Shown in pieces: positions 12,004 to 23,798 of a stretch of DNA of 64,000 bases (position 1 is its first letter; the number at the start of each line of letters is the position of its first letter). The notes beneath the pieces were generated by a model. That model ran no database searches, was not told the DNA's origin, and saw nothing but the letters and a program-made list of their open reading frames with translations. The position numbers were made by a program, and so were the translations under genes. Location of the stretch: NCBI GenBank assembly GCA_022606135.1, contig JABYQN010000005.1:1736001-1800000 (forward strand), given 5' to 3'. This DNA comes from Fomes fomentarius (lineage: Eukaryota; Basidiomycota; Agaricomycetes; Polyporales; Polyporaceae).

Positions 12004-12520
12004 CGTCGCTCGAGGGTGGTATTGGCGTTCGAAGGTGTCCGAAAATTGAGATGGCAGCAAGCCACTTCTTGTTATTTTAGCTAGCTCGGACTGCTGCTTA
12101 TTCGTACTCTGCGCTCGCATGTACATATAGTACTGTTATCGTGCAGTGCTATTCTATCTTTGTGCTATCTTGCTGTTTTGTGCACGCCGGACGACGATCT
12201 GGTCTTACCCATGATACGCGCTCCGACAACGTTCCGTCATGAGCGGACCCTCTCACAGTGTGCGAACCCCACGCCACGTGGATGAAATTAATGGACTGGA
12301 GGCGCGAAATGTTGCCCGAGATCCGTCTCTCTCCTGCCTCACTGCAGTCCTTCCCCCACCAGTGCGGCCACACTCAGACTGCCATTGTCACGTTGTTGCC
12401 ACCACAGTGCACTGCATTCGCTCCTTGCTTGCGTTCCATCCTCGCACTGGCTCACCCACATCCTAATATCTTTCGGCATCGTTGGATGCTATTCAATTCC
12501 CTCGTTCAAGTTCTCACGTC
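12004..12520. other. Intergenic region
   Basis: Spacer between two tandem plus-strand genes. It holds the 3' region of the caprin-like gene and the promoter and leader of the carrier gene. No additional feature was recognised. Confidence 0.5.
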
Positions 12521-14032
12521 ATGACATCACCGCAACAAACTGCGCCCACTATCCAACCTCAACAGCAGTTGGAACCCCCCTCACATGCTGTGAAGATGGC
12601 TGAGCAGGAGAAGGGGGAGGAGAAGGAGAAAGAGAAAGAGAAGAACAAAGCCGTCGTACCATGGCTCAGCCCCCAGCTCTCGTCGTATTTCATCGCTGGA
12701 GGTATAGCGGGTGCTGCGTCGCGGACGGTTGTCAGTCCGTTGGAGAGGCTTAAGATTATCCAGTGAGTGGTCTTGTCAAGTTGCTATGGCATGCTTGCTG
12801 AACGCAAGGCTACGACGGAAGACAAATCCAACCACTGTCGTCGGACAGACAGTATAAAGGCGTATGGTCGAGCCTTGTCCGCATGTGGCGGGAGGAGGGC
12901 TTCAAGGGATACATGAGGGGTAACGGTATTAATTGCCTGCGAATTATACCGTACAGGTGAGTCAGGCTTCGTTCGATGTCGCGCGAGACCTCATCAGCTC
13001 CTTGAGTAGCGCTGTCCAGTTTACAACCTATGAACAGCTGAAGAGAGTGAGTGGGATAGTTCGACCCATCGTGCGACGCTGACCAATGACTCGAGTACCG
13101 CAGTGGTTTACAGGATTCGGAGCCAAGCAGCTGGACACTCCAACACGATTATGTGCTGGCGCACTGGCCGGTATCACATCTGTCTGTACGTGTCTTCTTC
13201 GGGCGGGATGCCTGCCTTATTCTGGATCGTGCTTGGAGCTGAATGTGATTACATCCGTCGAACAGGCACAACTTATCCATTAGATCTTGTCCGTTCGCGA
13301 TTATCTATAGCGACCGCGTCCATACCGATGCAAGCTGCAACGGCGCCGTTGTCATCATCGAGTGCAGCGCAGCCTGCCCTTGCCTCCGGGTACCACACCG
13401 CGTCTACCTCTGCTGCAGCACGGCAGACGGCCTCTTCTGTGTTCACTGTGAAGGATTTGACCATGTGGGGCATGACGCTGAAAGTGATGAGAGAAGAGGG
13501 CGGCTTCAGGGCACTATATCGCGGACTGATACCTACTGCGATGGGTGTTGCACCCTACGTCGGTGGGTTCATGTTGTCATCGATAGTGTGATCCTTCCCA
13601 CGGTCTGAGCTCATACACTTACAGGCATCAACTTCGCATCATACGAGGCACTGCGAGGTATCATCACGCCTCCCGGGAAGAGCAGCGTGCACCGGAAGCT
13701 CCTATGCGGCGCTCTGGCAGGGTCAGTATCGCAAACGCTCACGTACCCGTTCGATGTGTTGCGGCGGAAGATGCAGGTGACAGGGATGAACGCGCTTGGT
13801 ATCAAGTACAACGGCGCCCTGGACGCGTTGCAGAGCATCCTGCGGAACGAGGGTGTGAAGGGTCTATATCGCGGGCTGTGGCCGAACCTCCGTGAGTTAC
13901 CCATTTACAGGTTGCGTCATGGGTAAACGGACAGGATGCTGATGGGAGGTCTGTGCAGTCAAGGTCGCGCCGAGCATTGCAACGTCCTTCTTTACTTATG
14001 AGCTTGTGAAGGAGCTGCTCGGGGCCTCATGA
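12521..14032 (+). CDS. Mitochondrial carrier (SLC25) protein, YPR011C-like
   Basis: Seven exons: 12521-12762, 12822-12956, 13010-13046, 13104-13185, 13266-13562, 13625-13891 and 13959-14032; 377 residues, all phases consistent. Three carrier repeats are visible. Their signature motifs are SPLERLKIIQ, YPLDLVRSRL and YPFDVLRRKMQ, each followed by a G-rich EEG-x-G/R stretch (REEGFKGYMRGNG, REEGGFRALYRG, NEGVKGLYRG). FIAGGIAGAASRTVVSPLE and GNGINCLRIIPYSAVQFTTYE resemble yeast YPR011C (adenosine phosphosulfate / PAPS carrier) and the CoA-carrier group. It should sit in the inner mitochondrial membrane with six helices. The substrate is inferred, not shown. The N-terminal 50 residues are charged (KEKEKEKNK); an alternative ATG lies at 12596. 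Confidence 0.85.
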
Positions 14033-14628
14033 CCGCTAAGCCAAAGCGGTGACGGGGGGCGTGAGAGGGCTGCGAGATAGACTAAGTAGTATAGAGTTGG
14101 CTGTGGCTCGCACATAGGATTTGCTTTGTAGACTATATTATCAAGGACTGATATGCACAATGGACTTGCGGACCATCGATACAGCGGTTGGCCAAGCGAA
14201 ATGGCAGGGGCAACATTGATTGTCCTAAATGGGCAGCTCCGCGTGGGGGCCGGTACGGTTAGCTCCTGCTCTCTCACCTCCACCAACCACCCTGCATCCG
14301 ACTTGCATCTCATCTTCTCCCCCGCCTGTGCACACTCGCCCCTCTCGTGCATCCGCGACGGCCTCGGGTCTCGTTCTTCCATAACTTGATGATCTCCCTC
14401 CCAGCTTAGGTGGTGTGCTGTCAATATCGTGAGTGTTCCTCGACTCGCAGCGCAGAAGGATTGCCTCGCGCCGTCCTCGTTGCGCTGGCCCCACTTACGT
14501 CTTGTTATCTGACATCCTCCTCCAGCCATTGGCGTTGGCAGGCTTCTGCACCCGTATTAATCTTCAAACCACGTATCTTTATCGTTTTCTTCGCCCTATT
14601 CTCGGCCCAGGTCAACAAAACGCCCAGC
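14033..14628. other. Intergenic region
   Basis: 3' region of the carrier gene and the pyrimidine-rich upstream region of the RhoGAP gene. The RhoGAP frame is open upstream of its chosen ATG back to 14410, so a longer N-terminus or an upstream intron cannot be excluded. Confidence 0.4.
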
Positions 14629-17600
14629 ATGCCTTCGTCGCAGCCCCGGACCACGGATACCCATGCCCTCTCCAGCAGTGTGCCCACTTCCATCTCCTCC
14701 GGATCTCTCTCTTCCTCCCTGTCCTCTTCTCGGGCGTCTTCCGACCTCCTGCCCGCAGCCCCTCAGTCTAATTCAAGTCACTCCGATATCATAGCCTCCG
14801 ATCGTTCCGTCTCCTCTCTCTCCTCGACCTCCAAGCCCCGCTTTTTCCCTCTCGCCCTATCCTCGACGTCGGGCAACCCGCGTACCGCCGCGCCCACTAT
14901 GGGCCAGGCTCAGAGCCAATTTCAAGCCCGGCCCGCAGCACCGGTTAGCCCAATCCCCCTCTCTCCCGCACCGAGCAGTACGTCAAGTACCGGCAACCGA
15001 CTCAAGCGCGCATGGGCCGGCCGCAGGAAGAAGTCAGAGGACATTTCTGCATCGTTCTCGGGCTCAGAATGGTCGGGGAGGGGCAGAGACCGCGAGGCTG
15101 GGCCACCGCCATCCGCCATGCCCGATATGAGCGACTTGAAACTCGAGCGGCCACCGTCGCGTGGCCTTGGGGGGCCGAAGTTCAATCTACCAAACGTCTT
15201 TGGGGGTAGAAAGGCAAGTCAACAGCAGAAGCTGCAGACCCCGGTCTCTACGAGCCCAATTTCTCCTCCGCCACCTACCCCTCCTCCCAAGCAGCCTGCT
15301 TCGTCAGGTCGTCAAATGTCAACAACATCGCCCTCACACGCGCCCGCTAAAGACGCGCACTTCCCTACCATTGCTCCAGCACCGATGCATGCTCCACCTG
15401 CGTCCGTAACTCAGCATTCCAGGCCATCAGGGAGGGAGGGACCCGATACAGGTACGTCATCGGGCACCGAGAAGTCGGGAAGCTTGCAGGAAAGGGAGAA
15501 GGCTGCGGCGAAGGAGGACTGGCGGAAGAGTGATTCTACCATGGCTAGCCATAGCACCATCCGACCGGGCGTGCTTTCTGGCAATCGGTCACCACGACCT
15601 GTGTCCCTCGCAGAGTCATCGCACTCTGGCAACACGATTGTACCACCCGTCAACAAGCGTCTCAGCGCGCTCATCACTGACGCTGAGTTCACCATGTTTG
15701 AGGAGACAGATGGCTCGGTCTCAGAACATGAAACCATTTCCCGCCCTCCGACATCAGGTCGGCCATCACCCACCAATTCAATCAAGGCTCGGAATCGACG
15801 CTCTGCATCGCTTAGCATCGTTTCCCTCAGGAGACCCGAACCAACAGGGAAGCCTTCCCCTCCGTCCGTTTCGCAGTCTCCGCCGGCACGCAACTTCAGC
15901 GAGAGCCCGCTCACCTCATCTCGCGATACCCCGACATTGACACGTACTGCGGCTGCGGGCATTATCTCGCCGGTCAATGCAAGTGGCCCCAATCAGACCA
16001 CAGGTAACAACATTCGTGGTCGCCTCGCCGCTTGGTCCGCGGTTCAAGCGTCGTCTCCACAAGGACATCCCGAACGCCCTCTTCCTGACCTTCCACCACC
16101 ACAACCACGACGACAACCTGGTGCACTCAACCCCCCTCCTGTGAATCCTAGCTTCCGTCAGACAGCTGTCAGTATGACTGGTAGCCTTGCACCTGCTGCT
16201 GGTATCGCAATGGGTTTCGGCAAGCGGGCCGTTGAGAAGGTTGGACGTGCCTGGGGCGGGCTCACTTCTAGCGCGTCCAATCATTCTGGTTATTCGTCGT
16301 CGTCTTCCACGGGCATGTCCGACAGCGCCTCTGGTTACGCCTCCTCCCACCATTCCGGTCCGACGGGTCGGAAAGCAAAGCGAAAGGCACCGCACGCGTT
16401 CTCGAACGCCTCTAGCATCTCGTCCTTGGCATCCTCTTCTTCCGAAGACCAATTCGTTTCCCCGGGCCCGCAGCTCGGGAGGCGGCTCCGAGGGCCCAAA
16501 TTGTCAAGTTCTGGTTTGAGTATCGTGGGAGGGCTGGTGTTCAAGCGGAATCTGCAAACGTGTGTCCGGGAAACGGCAATTGACGAGGTGCTAGTGCAGC
16601 TGGCTCATGGTCAGCGGCAAGAGTCATTTGGTTACAAGCCGCTGGAGTCGAGGTTGCTGCCCGCTCTCGTCCTTCGATGTGCGCAGCATATCTTGCGTTG
16701 GGGCATACAAGAGGAAGGCTTGTTTAGGTGAGACCGCACGATTAAAATACGGGACCCAGAGGCTAACCCATTGAATAGGATCAGCGGACGGTCATCTCAT
16801 GTCGCCAAGCTGCGCTCCGAATTTGATGCTGGTGCTGACTACAACCTGATCGAGTGCGAGCCTGGGGACCTGGATCCTCACGCTGTCTCGTCTATGTTCA
16901 AGACCTATCTCCGCGAACGTGAGTATCCTAGAGTCTAGTTGGCTATCTCTATAGCTAATGATGAGTTCTGCAGTGCCCGAGCCTGTCTTGACGTCTGGTT
17001 TACTATCCGTCTTTGAGTCAGCGTTGGCAGATGATCACGGCCGACGCAGTGAAGATGCAATCTCACAACAGACAAACTTTTCCGCAAACTCCCGTAATGG
17101 GTCAAATCTTCCTTTGCGGAAACCGCCGTCACTGTCCACTCTCGCTATGCCCAGCTTTGCGGGTGCGCGCGCGATCTCGGACAACCAACAGAGAATGTTC
17201 TCGTTTCTCATCTCACAGCTCCCTGAAGAGAACCGAGACCTTATCTACACTGTCGTAGAGCTTATCAAGATCACGGTAGCTCGCAGCAAGGAGACGAAGA
17301 TGCCTCTCGGTAACCTGTTACTCATCTTCTGTCCAAGTCTGAACATGAGTCCGTCTCTTCTTCGTGTCCTGTGCGAAGCCGATGGCATTTGGGACGGACC
17401 ACCCGCGCGACCTGCGCAGCAGTTAATTCAGCCATCTCCAAAGGTCAATGTGGTTGACTCTGATTCTGATACACCCAGTGCCGCGCACTCGCGCTCAGCC
17501 TCGAGGACGGTTGGCCCTACGATCGACTTGCGCCTGCCAGTGATCGAGCTTGATGATGCGCCGGACAACGTGCGAGACAGCCCTGATGATGCTGCTTCTT

Positions 17601-18566
17601 TCGTCTCGGCACTAGAGCCCGCTTCAAACGGCTCTACTCGCACGCCTAGTCCTCTGATCTACGGCACCAATATCCCCCTCTCCTCTCTTCCGACTCTCTG
17701 GACTCATCCTCTGTGTCGGAAGAGTTGGTTTCGCCGGACCCTCCCTCATGGAATGGTATTGACGACAGCAAGTCGCCCTTGGCGTCCGCGAACTCGTTGT
17801 TCATCCCTGAAGTGACTACATTACCGCTTGTTTCCCCGCGTCCAGCTATTCCCGTTCCCTTCCCGTCCGCTGGAGGCAGCGTTCCCCCTCTCCTGTTACC
17901 CTCGCTCCTCTATCCCACCGAAAGTCCTATACGCTTCTCGCCTTCCCTCACCTGCGCTCTGAGTCGACCCCAGACATCTGTCATGACGAACAGGGTCAAC
18001 CAAGGCGTACCAAGCGTCCGTCCCTTCACCTGCTATTCTCGAAGAAGTCAAGCTCCTCGCTGCCTTCAGCAGCTTCGGAGAAAGGGGCGAGTGCAGTCTT
18101 GAGTGCTGGTAGCACATCTACTGTTGTCAGCCCTAGACCTCACGTACACCACGTCGCGAGCTCGCCTCCTCGGCTGGACACCGACATCTCCTCTTCACCC
18201 ATCCAACTCGGATTCAATCCAGCTATGAACCAATTCAGAGGCAAGGATTCAAGTACAATGCGATCGACGCCTCTAACGACGCCGGACCCGGAGAAGCTAG
18301 AGGCGCCTCCGTTGAACACCAGATCGGATTCTGGAGGCTCCTCTCTTTTCTCAACACCACAGTCGACGCCTATCGCAGATTTCTACCGTGGTAGGACGAC
18401 ATCCTTACTCTTCCCCGACGCACCTGATGAGCCGGGACTACCTCCACGAGCGCGGTCCACTTCGCAGGTGTCGAACACACCCTCGATCGAGATCGACGTT
18501 GCGGAGATGCCGCAGGAGGACTGGACGCAGAGCGTCTTGCTGGCCGCTCAGGGCTCGACCTCCTGA
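14629..18566 (+). CDS. RhoGAP domain protein with two apparent -1 frameshifts
   Basis: Exons 14629-16727, 16779-16918 and 16974-18566. The first 650 residues are Ser/Pro-rich and disordered. The RhoGAP domain starts at VFKRNLQTCVRET; the arginine finger is in EEGLFRISGRSS, split by intron 1, then LRSEFDAGADYNLIE, SSMFKTYLRELPEPVLT and PLGNLLLIFCPSLNMSP. The family stimulates GTP hydrolysis by Rho-type GTPases (Bag7/Sac7-like). As given, the frame stops at 17815. Clear coding sequence continues in the next frame from about 17680 (SLDSSSVSEELVSPDPP) and then in the third from about 17890 (APLSHRKSYTLLAFPHL) to the stop at 18566. Adding one base at each of two C5 runs (17674-17678, 17884-17888) yields an integral 1278 codons. 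This is either sequence error or a recently damaged C-terminal tail. Confidence 0.75.
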
Positions 18567-19585
18567 TTTCTGCACCGCAGCGGGGTTGTATATATTGTGG
18601 TGCAAGCATGCGCATGCCTTGTGGCTGGACCTGCAATCGCGCATCCGGCAGGTTTGCCGCGCGCTGAGGGCACATATCTTCTTGCTTCGCTTGCCTGTTG
18701 GGCGGGGCCGGAGAACCCGCCCTGTTGATGATTATATGGCCCAACTATAGACAATCGTTCTTTCTTTGCTTCAGCGTCGTCTCCCCATCAGTGCCGTCTT
18801 GTTGTCTCCTTTGCGCTCTCTCCTCCGCGCCTCACCTGTCAACTCACCCACTTTCCCGCTTCCGCTCTCATACTCGCTCCGCGCTTCTATGCCCAATCAA
18901 CGTAGCAACGTCAGTCAACAATCGGTACCGATCTCGAGCACTGTCTTCATCCACGTTTGCATCACCTAGCGTAATGTCTGTGTCGTCGCATACAACGTGC
19001 AGCTTTATGACATTAACACTAATATTACAACCTATTGCAGTCCCATTCACGCGTTGCTGCTACGATCTTCTATATGTGTGCTGTGGGTAGTTGGAATGGT
19101 TGTTCGGTGTGCTGTTGCCCTCTCACGATGTCGAGAGTTCGTGCCGTCTTCGATGTCATGGTGAAGAAGGTGCCCTACTGCGACTCTTAGCCGATGTCCT
19201 GAACGCGGTTGGCCAAGAGTATACGAAGTTTGTTTGTTTGAGATGACTCTGCTCACTCTTGAAGCTGCATTTTTGAAGAAGATTAGGCTCAGCGCATCTC
19301 TTGCGAGCTGATTAGGTCCAGAGGACGTGAGTCGAAGGATGAGTACTTTAGTGACGGTGTGTGGAGCGTCACCTCACCTTCCTGCCAAAAGAAGAACAAA
19401 GATGACGTCAGGAGAGAACGTGACAGAAACGCGACGCGTCTGTGTAGATCAAGTGCAGGTCTGCCCGAATCCGGAGACAGAAAACGAGACGCCGAGGTAT
19501 CATTAAAGGCCAGAATGAAGCGAGAGCCCTCCGCCCCTTCCTTCTTCTCCCTTCCATCTCCATCCTCCCCTTGCTGCTGTCCGCC
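18567..19585. other. Intergenic region
   Basis: About 1 kb between two tandem plus-strand genes. It contains the RhoGAP 3' region, then a CT-rich stretch (18760-18900) and the leader of the GH63 gene. Short open frames in all frames are without resemblance to known families. Confidence 0.5.
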
Positions 19586-22500
19586 ATGGCGCAGCAGAGC
19601 ACCCACCTCAAGAAACTCCAGGCCAAGATCTTTCACGGCCAGAATAGCGCCGGCGACTCGGACAAGGAAGACGCCAAACCCGTCCGCTCCTCGTCCGACC
19701 CCGCGCTCACAATCAACATTCCCAACCCCGTCCAGACCGACTCTGCCCAGAATAGACCCGTGCCACCCCAGTGGTCCAAGACGGAGTCGACGTCGCCAAA
19801 GGAGGCGGAGGAGAACGTCGACCGTGAAGCCCGACCTTTCCACAAAAGACTCCTTGATCAACTCGGTCCGGAGTACCATGGCACGGAGCGCTACCGCCTC
19901 GAACAGGATGACAAGAGAGAAATCCATTGGAAGCGGTGGGGTCCATATCTAAGCGACAGGCAATGGGTGCGTCGTGTTTTTGTCGGTTCTGAGGACGCGT
20001 TTGCCGACTCGGGTACGCGCATATAGGCTACCGTACGTGAAGACTATTCCGCCAATGGTGACGCCTGGAGCCATTTCCCCCATGAGCACGCCCGTTCGCG
20101 AGTGTATCGTTGGGGAGAGGACGGTATGGGCGGTATCTCCGACAATCATCAGCGTCTCTGTTTCGCTCTATCTCTCTGGAATGGACAGGATCGCATCCTC
20201 AAGGAACGTCTCTTTGGCGTTACGGGTCATCAAGGCAATCATGGCGAGGATGTCAAAGAGCTCTATTACTATCTCGACTCGACCCCTACCCACTCGTACA
20301 TGAAGTTTCTCTACAAGTACCCTCAGAGAGCCTTCCCATACGAAGACCTTGTCCGCGAGAACGTGAACCGCGACAGAAATGTCTCGGAGTTTGAGATATT
20401 GGACACGGACGCGTTTGACGATGATCGTTACTGGGATGTGTTCATGGAGGTGCGTTGTATCATCTCTATACTCTACTCCTACTCATCTTCACGCAGTACG
20501 CCAAAGATGAACAAGATCCTGACAGCATCTACGTCCGTATCACTTCATACAACAGAGGTCCCGAGCCAGCGACTCTCCATGTAATCCCCCAACTATGGTT
20601 TCCGAACACGTGGTCGTGGTCCGACAAACCTCCCCCCAAACCCTCCATGTGGGCGTCGGGGGATAACATCATCACTTCTGTCCATCCGACGCTCGGGAAG
20701 TTCAACTTGTACTGTCTCCCTAGCCCGCCTCCTGTAAATAATAAAGGAGAACTCACCGTGAGCGAGAGTGGAGAGCTAGAGGCTGTTGAGGCCGACCTTC
20801 TGTTCACGGAGAACAATACCAACTACCACCGTCTCTACGGAGGTCAAAACGAGGCACCATACGTCAAAGACGCCTTCCATGATCACATCATCCCTTCTCA
20901 TCGACCTCCTAATACAGAGGATGGTCATCCAGGTTTCTTCTCCACGAAGATTCACAGTGGCTACGCCAGCCATGGTGGTGGTGATGATACGCCAAGCTCG
21001 GAAGAGGAGCAAGGTCCCCGCACTCCCTTCCCTGCCACTCCATCGTTTGTGAACCCGGCCAAGCGAGGAACGAAGTCCGCTGCCCACTATGTCTTTGAGA
21101 ATGTGCCGCCGCGTGGTGGCTGTGCTGTCGTTCGCCTGAAGCTCACACCCCGTACCACAGCCGAGGATCGCAGTATCGAAGATGAAGGCATTTTCGACGA
21201 TACCGTCGAGGAGCGGCGCGAGGAGGCGAACGAGTTCTACACGGGACTTGCGATGGGTCCGATCAGCGACGATCTCAAACAAATCATGCGTCAGGCCCTC
21301 GCCGGTATGCTCTGGACGAAGCAATTCTACCAATTCATCCAGCCTGAGTGGTTGAAGGGAGATCCTGCGCAACCTCCTCCACCATCGGAACGCAAATGGG
21401 TCAGGAACAAGGTATGTGTTTGATTGTCTCCTGCCTCGTGCTTGTCAAGCTAAAGTCAAGGATAGGATTGGAAGCATCTGCATATCGCAGACATCTTGTC
21501 GATGCCTGATAAGTGAGTGTTGTCTTTCACAGTCACCTGTACTCGCGCTCAACTACATTAGGTGGGAATATCCGTTCTTTGCAGCATGGGACACCGCATT
21601 CCATTGTATTCCATTGGCCGTTGTCGACCCAACTTTCGCCAAGAAGCAACTCGACCTACTCACCCGTGAGTGGTACATGAAGCCCGACGGTCAGATCCCT
21701 GCGTACGAGTGGAACTTCGGCGACGTCAACCCACCGGTACATGCGTGGTGAGTGTATTGCTGCCTATCAGCTGGTCAATTCCGACGTTTCGCGCAGGGCT
21801 ACCTTCCGTGTCTTCAAGATCGAGCGGAAGCTATATGGACGGGAGGACCTTCAGTTCTTGGAGCGCGTATTCCAGAAGTTGCTTCTGAACTTCACATGGT
21901 GAACGGTCTGGCATCGTTCGCAATTTTGTATGTTGCTTAACTCGCGTAATGTCTAGGTGGGTCAACCGGAAGGATCAAGGCGGAAATAATGTGTTCGAGG
22001 GTGGTTTCCTTGGACTGGACAACATTGGGGCCTTCAACCGTTCCGAGCCTCTGCCAACTGGTGGGTCGCTCCGACAAGCAGATGGTACAGCATGGATGGC
22101 ATTCTACTGCTTGAATATGTAAGCCCTCATGTAGGAACTGCGGTTACGCCGTTTTGACCACGCTACAGGTTGAGTATCGCTTTAGAATTGGCGAAACACA
22201 ACCCAGCGTACGAAGATATTGCATCAAAATTCTTTGAGGTGAGTACCTCGCAAGCGACAAAGTAACTTTCGTATACTGATTCTCCATATAAAGCACTTCA
22301 TCTTCATCGCTGATGCTATGACATATCGCGGTCAAGGCGAAGACGAGCTGAGTCTGTGGAACGAAGAAGACGGAATGTACTATGACGCGATTCAGTGGGA
22401 CAACGGGAACTCCACCCAACTTCCGGTCCGCAGTCTCGTCGGATTAATCCCCCTCTACGCCACACTTGTTCTCGAGCCGTCCACAGTGAACCGCTTCCCT

Positions 22501-23798
22501 GGGTTCAAGAAGCGCATGGAATGGTTCCTCGACAACCGGCCTGAGATGTCGATGCGTAACATGGCGAACATGAAGGGTGGGTGGCTCTCGTTTCTGTATC
22601 GATACAGTTGCTCAAGCGCTCATGCTTTGCTATGTGTATAGCAAGAGGACGTGGAGAACGTAAATTGTTGGCCCTCGCCAGCAAGGAACGCTTGATAAAG
22701 ATCTTGGAGAAGATGCTCGACGAGGATGAATTCTTCAGCGAGCATGGTATCCGATCGTCAGTGAGATTTGTTAGCCACCACGAATTATTCACTGAAAGCC
22801 ATGTGTCTCAGACTATCGAAGAAACACAAGGATCAACCTTGGGGCATGGACGTTAACGGGGAGCGGTACGAAGTAGCCTACTGGCCAGGCGATTCCAAGT
22901 CAGGGATGTTTGGTGGCAACTCCAACTGGCGTGGACCTATCTGTGAGCTTACGTCGAGTCATCACGTCGATGAATCGCGTTGCTGATGATTAGGATGTCA
23001 GGGCTTGCGGTGAACTTCATACTCATCGAGAGTTTGCAGCGATTCCATCAGTTCTATGGCGATGAGATCGAGGTGCGTCACGACGATGTCAAGAACGCAG
23101 TGATATGGAGACTCACTATGGCGGGAATAGGTGGAATGCCCGACTGGCAGTGGGGATTACATGAATTTGGTGCAGGTCGCGGAAGAGATCCAGCACCGGA
23201 TCATCCACATCTTTGGTCGAGACATGGAGGGCAAGCGCGCTACTAACGGTGGCAACCCGAAACTCGACCACGACCCGCACTTCCGAGACTATGTGTGGTT
23301 CTATGAGGTGCGTCTGTCTTGAAGTCTGCCTCGTGGATTGAGACTGATGTCAGGACAGTTCTTCCATGGGGACGACGGAAGGGGTTTGGGAGCTTCTCAT
23401 CAGACTGGCTGGTAAGCATTATTGATTCAGTCATCGCTGCTGTACGACGCTCATGCATTCGCTACGTAGGTCTGGGTTGGTGGCATACCATATTCTGCAG
23501 AGTGGCGCAACGTGTCGTCTCCCGAGAACCCCGAAGAGTATGTACACAGACACAATATATTGTTACAGTTTCGATGTTGACGGGCTCTCTCCAGCTCCGC
23601 GCAGCCTTGCTCACCATTACTTCGATGTGCGTTGCTCTCTTGGCCGTCGCCGTTACGAATCAGGTGCTCATGATCGTATGAATATAGGAACCCATTGAGG
23701 CACAGTCGGAATACGGCGACGAAACGCGTTCGCTGTACAGCGCATACAGCGCGGCAGACCTTAACACTCTCGGAGATATCTCACCTGACGCGTTGTAA
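19586..23798 (+). CDS. Glycoside hydrolase family 63-type protein, intracellular
   Basis: Seventeen exons (starts 19586, 20027, 20497, 21466, 21562, 21797, 21957, 22169, 22294, 22642, 22812, 23002, 23131, 23359, 23470, 23595, 23688; stop 23796-23798), 1108 residues, every junction in phase. No signal peptide: it starts [12 protein letters not shown]. The catalytic (alpha/alpha)6-type region is marked by [17 protein letters not shown] (Trp-Asp at about 598-599), [31 protein letters not shown] and the final SHQTGWSGLVA, all as in clan GH-G enzymes such as GH63. GH63 members remove terminal glucose from oligosaccharides, but this cytosolic long form differs from ER glucosidase I, and its substrate is unknown. 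Two short internal exons are 32 and 47 nt. One intron (at 22757) uses a weak GTCAGT donor. The last exon ([20 protein letters not shown]) was recognised by its coding character. Confidence 0.85.
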
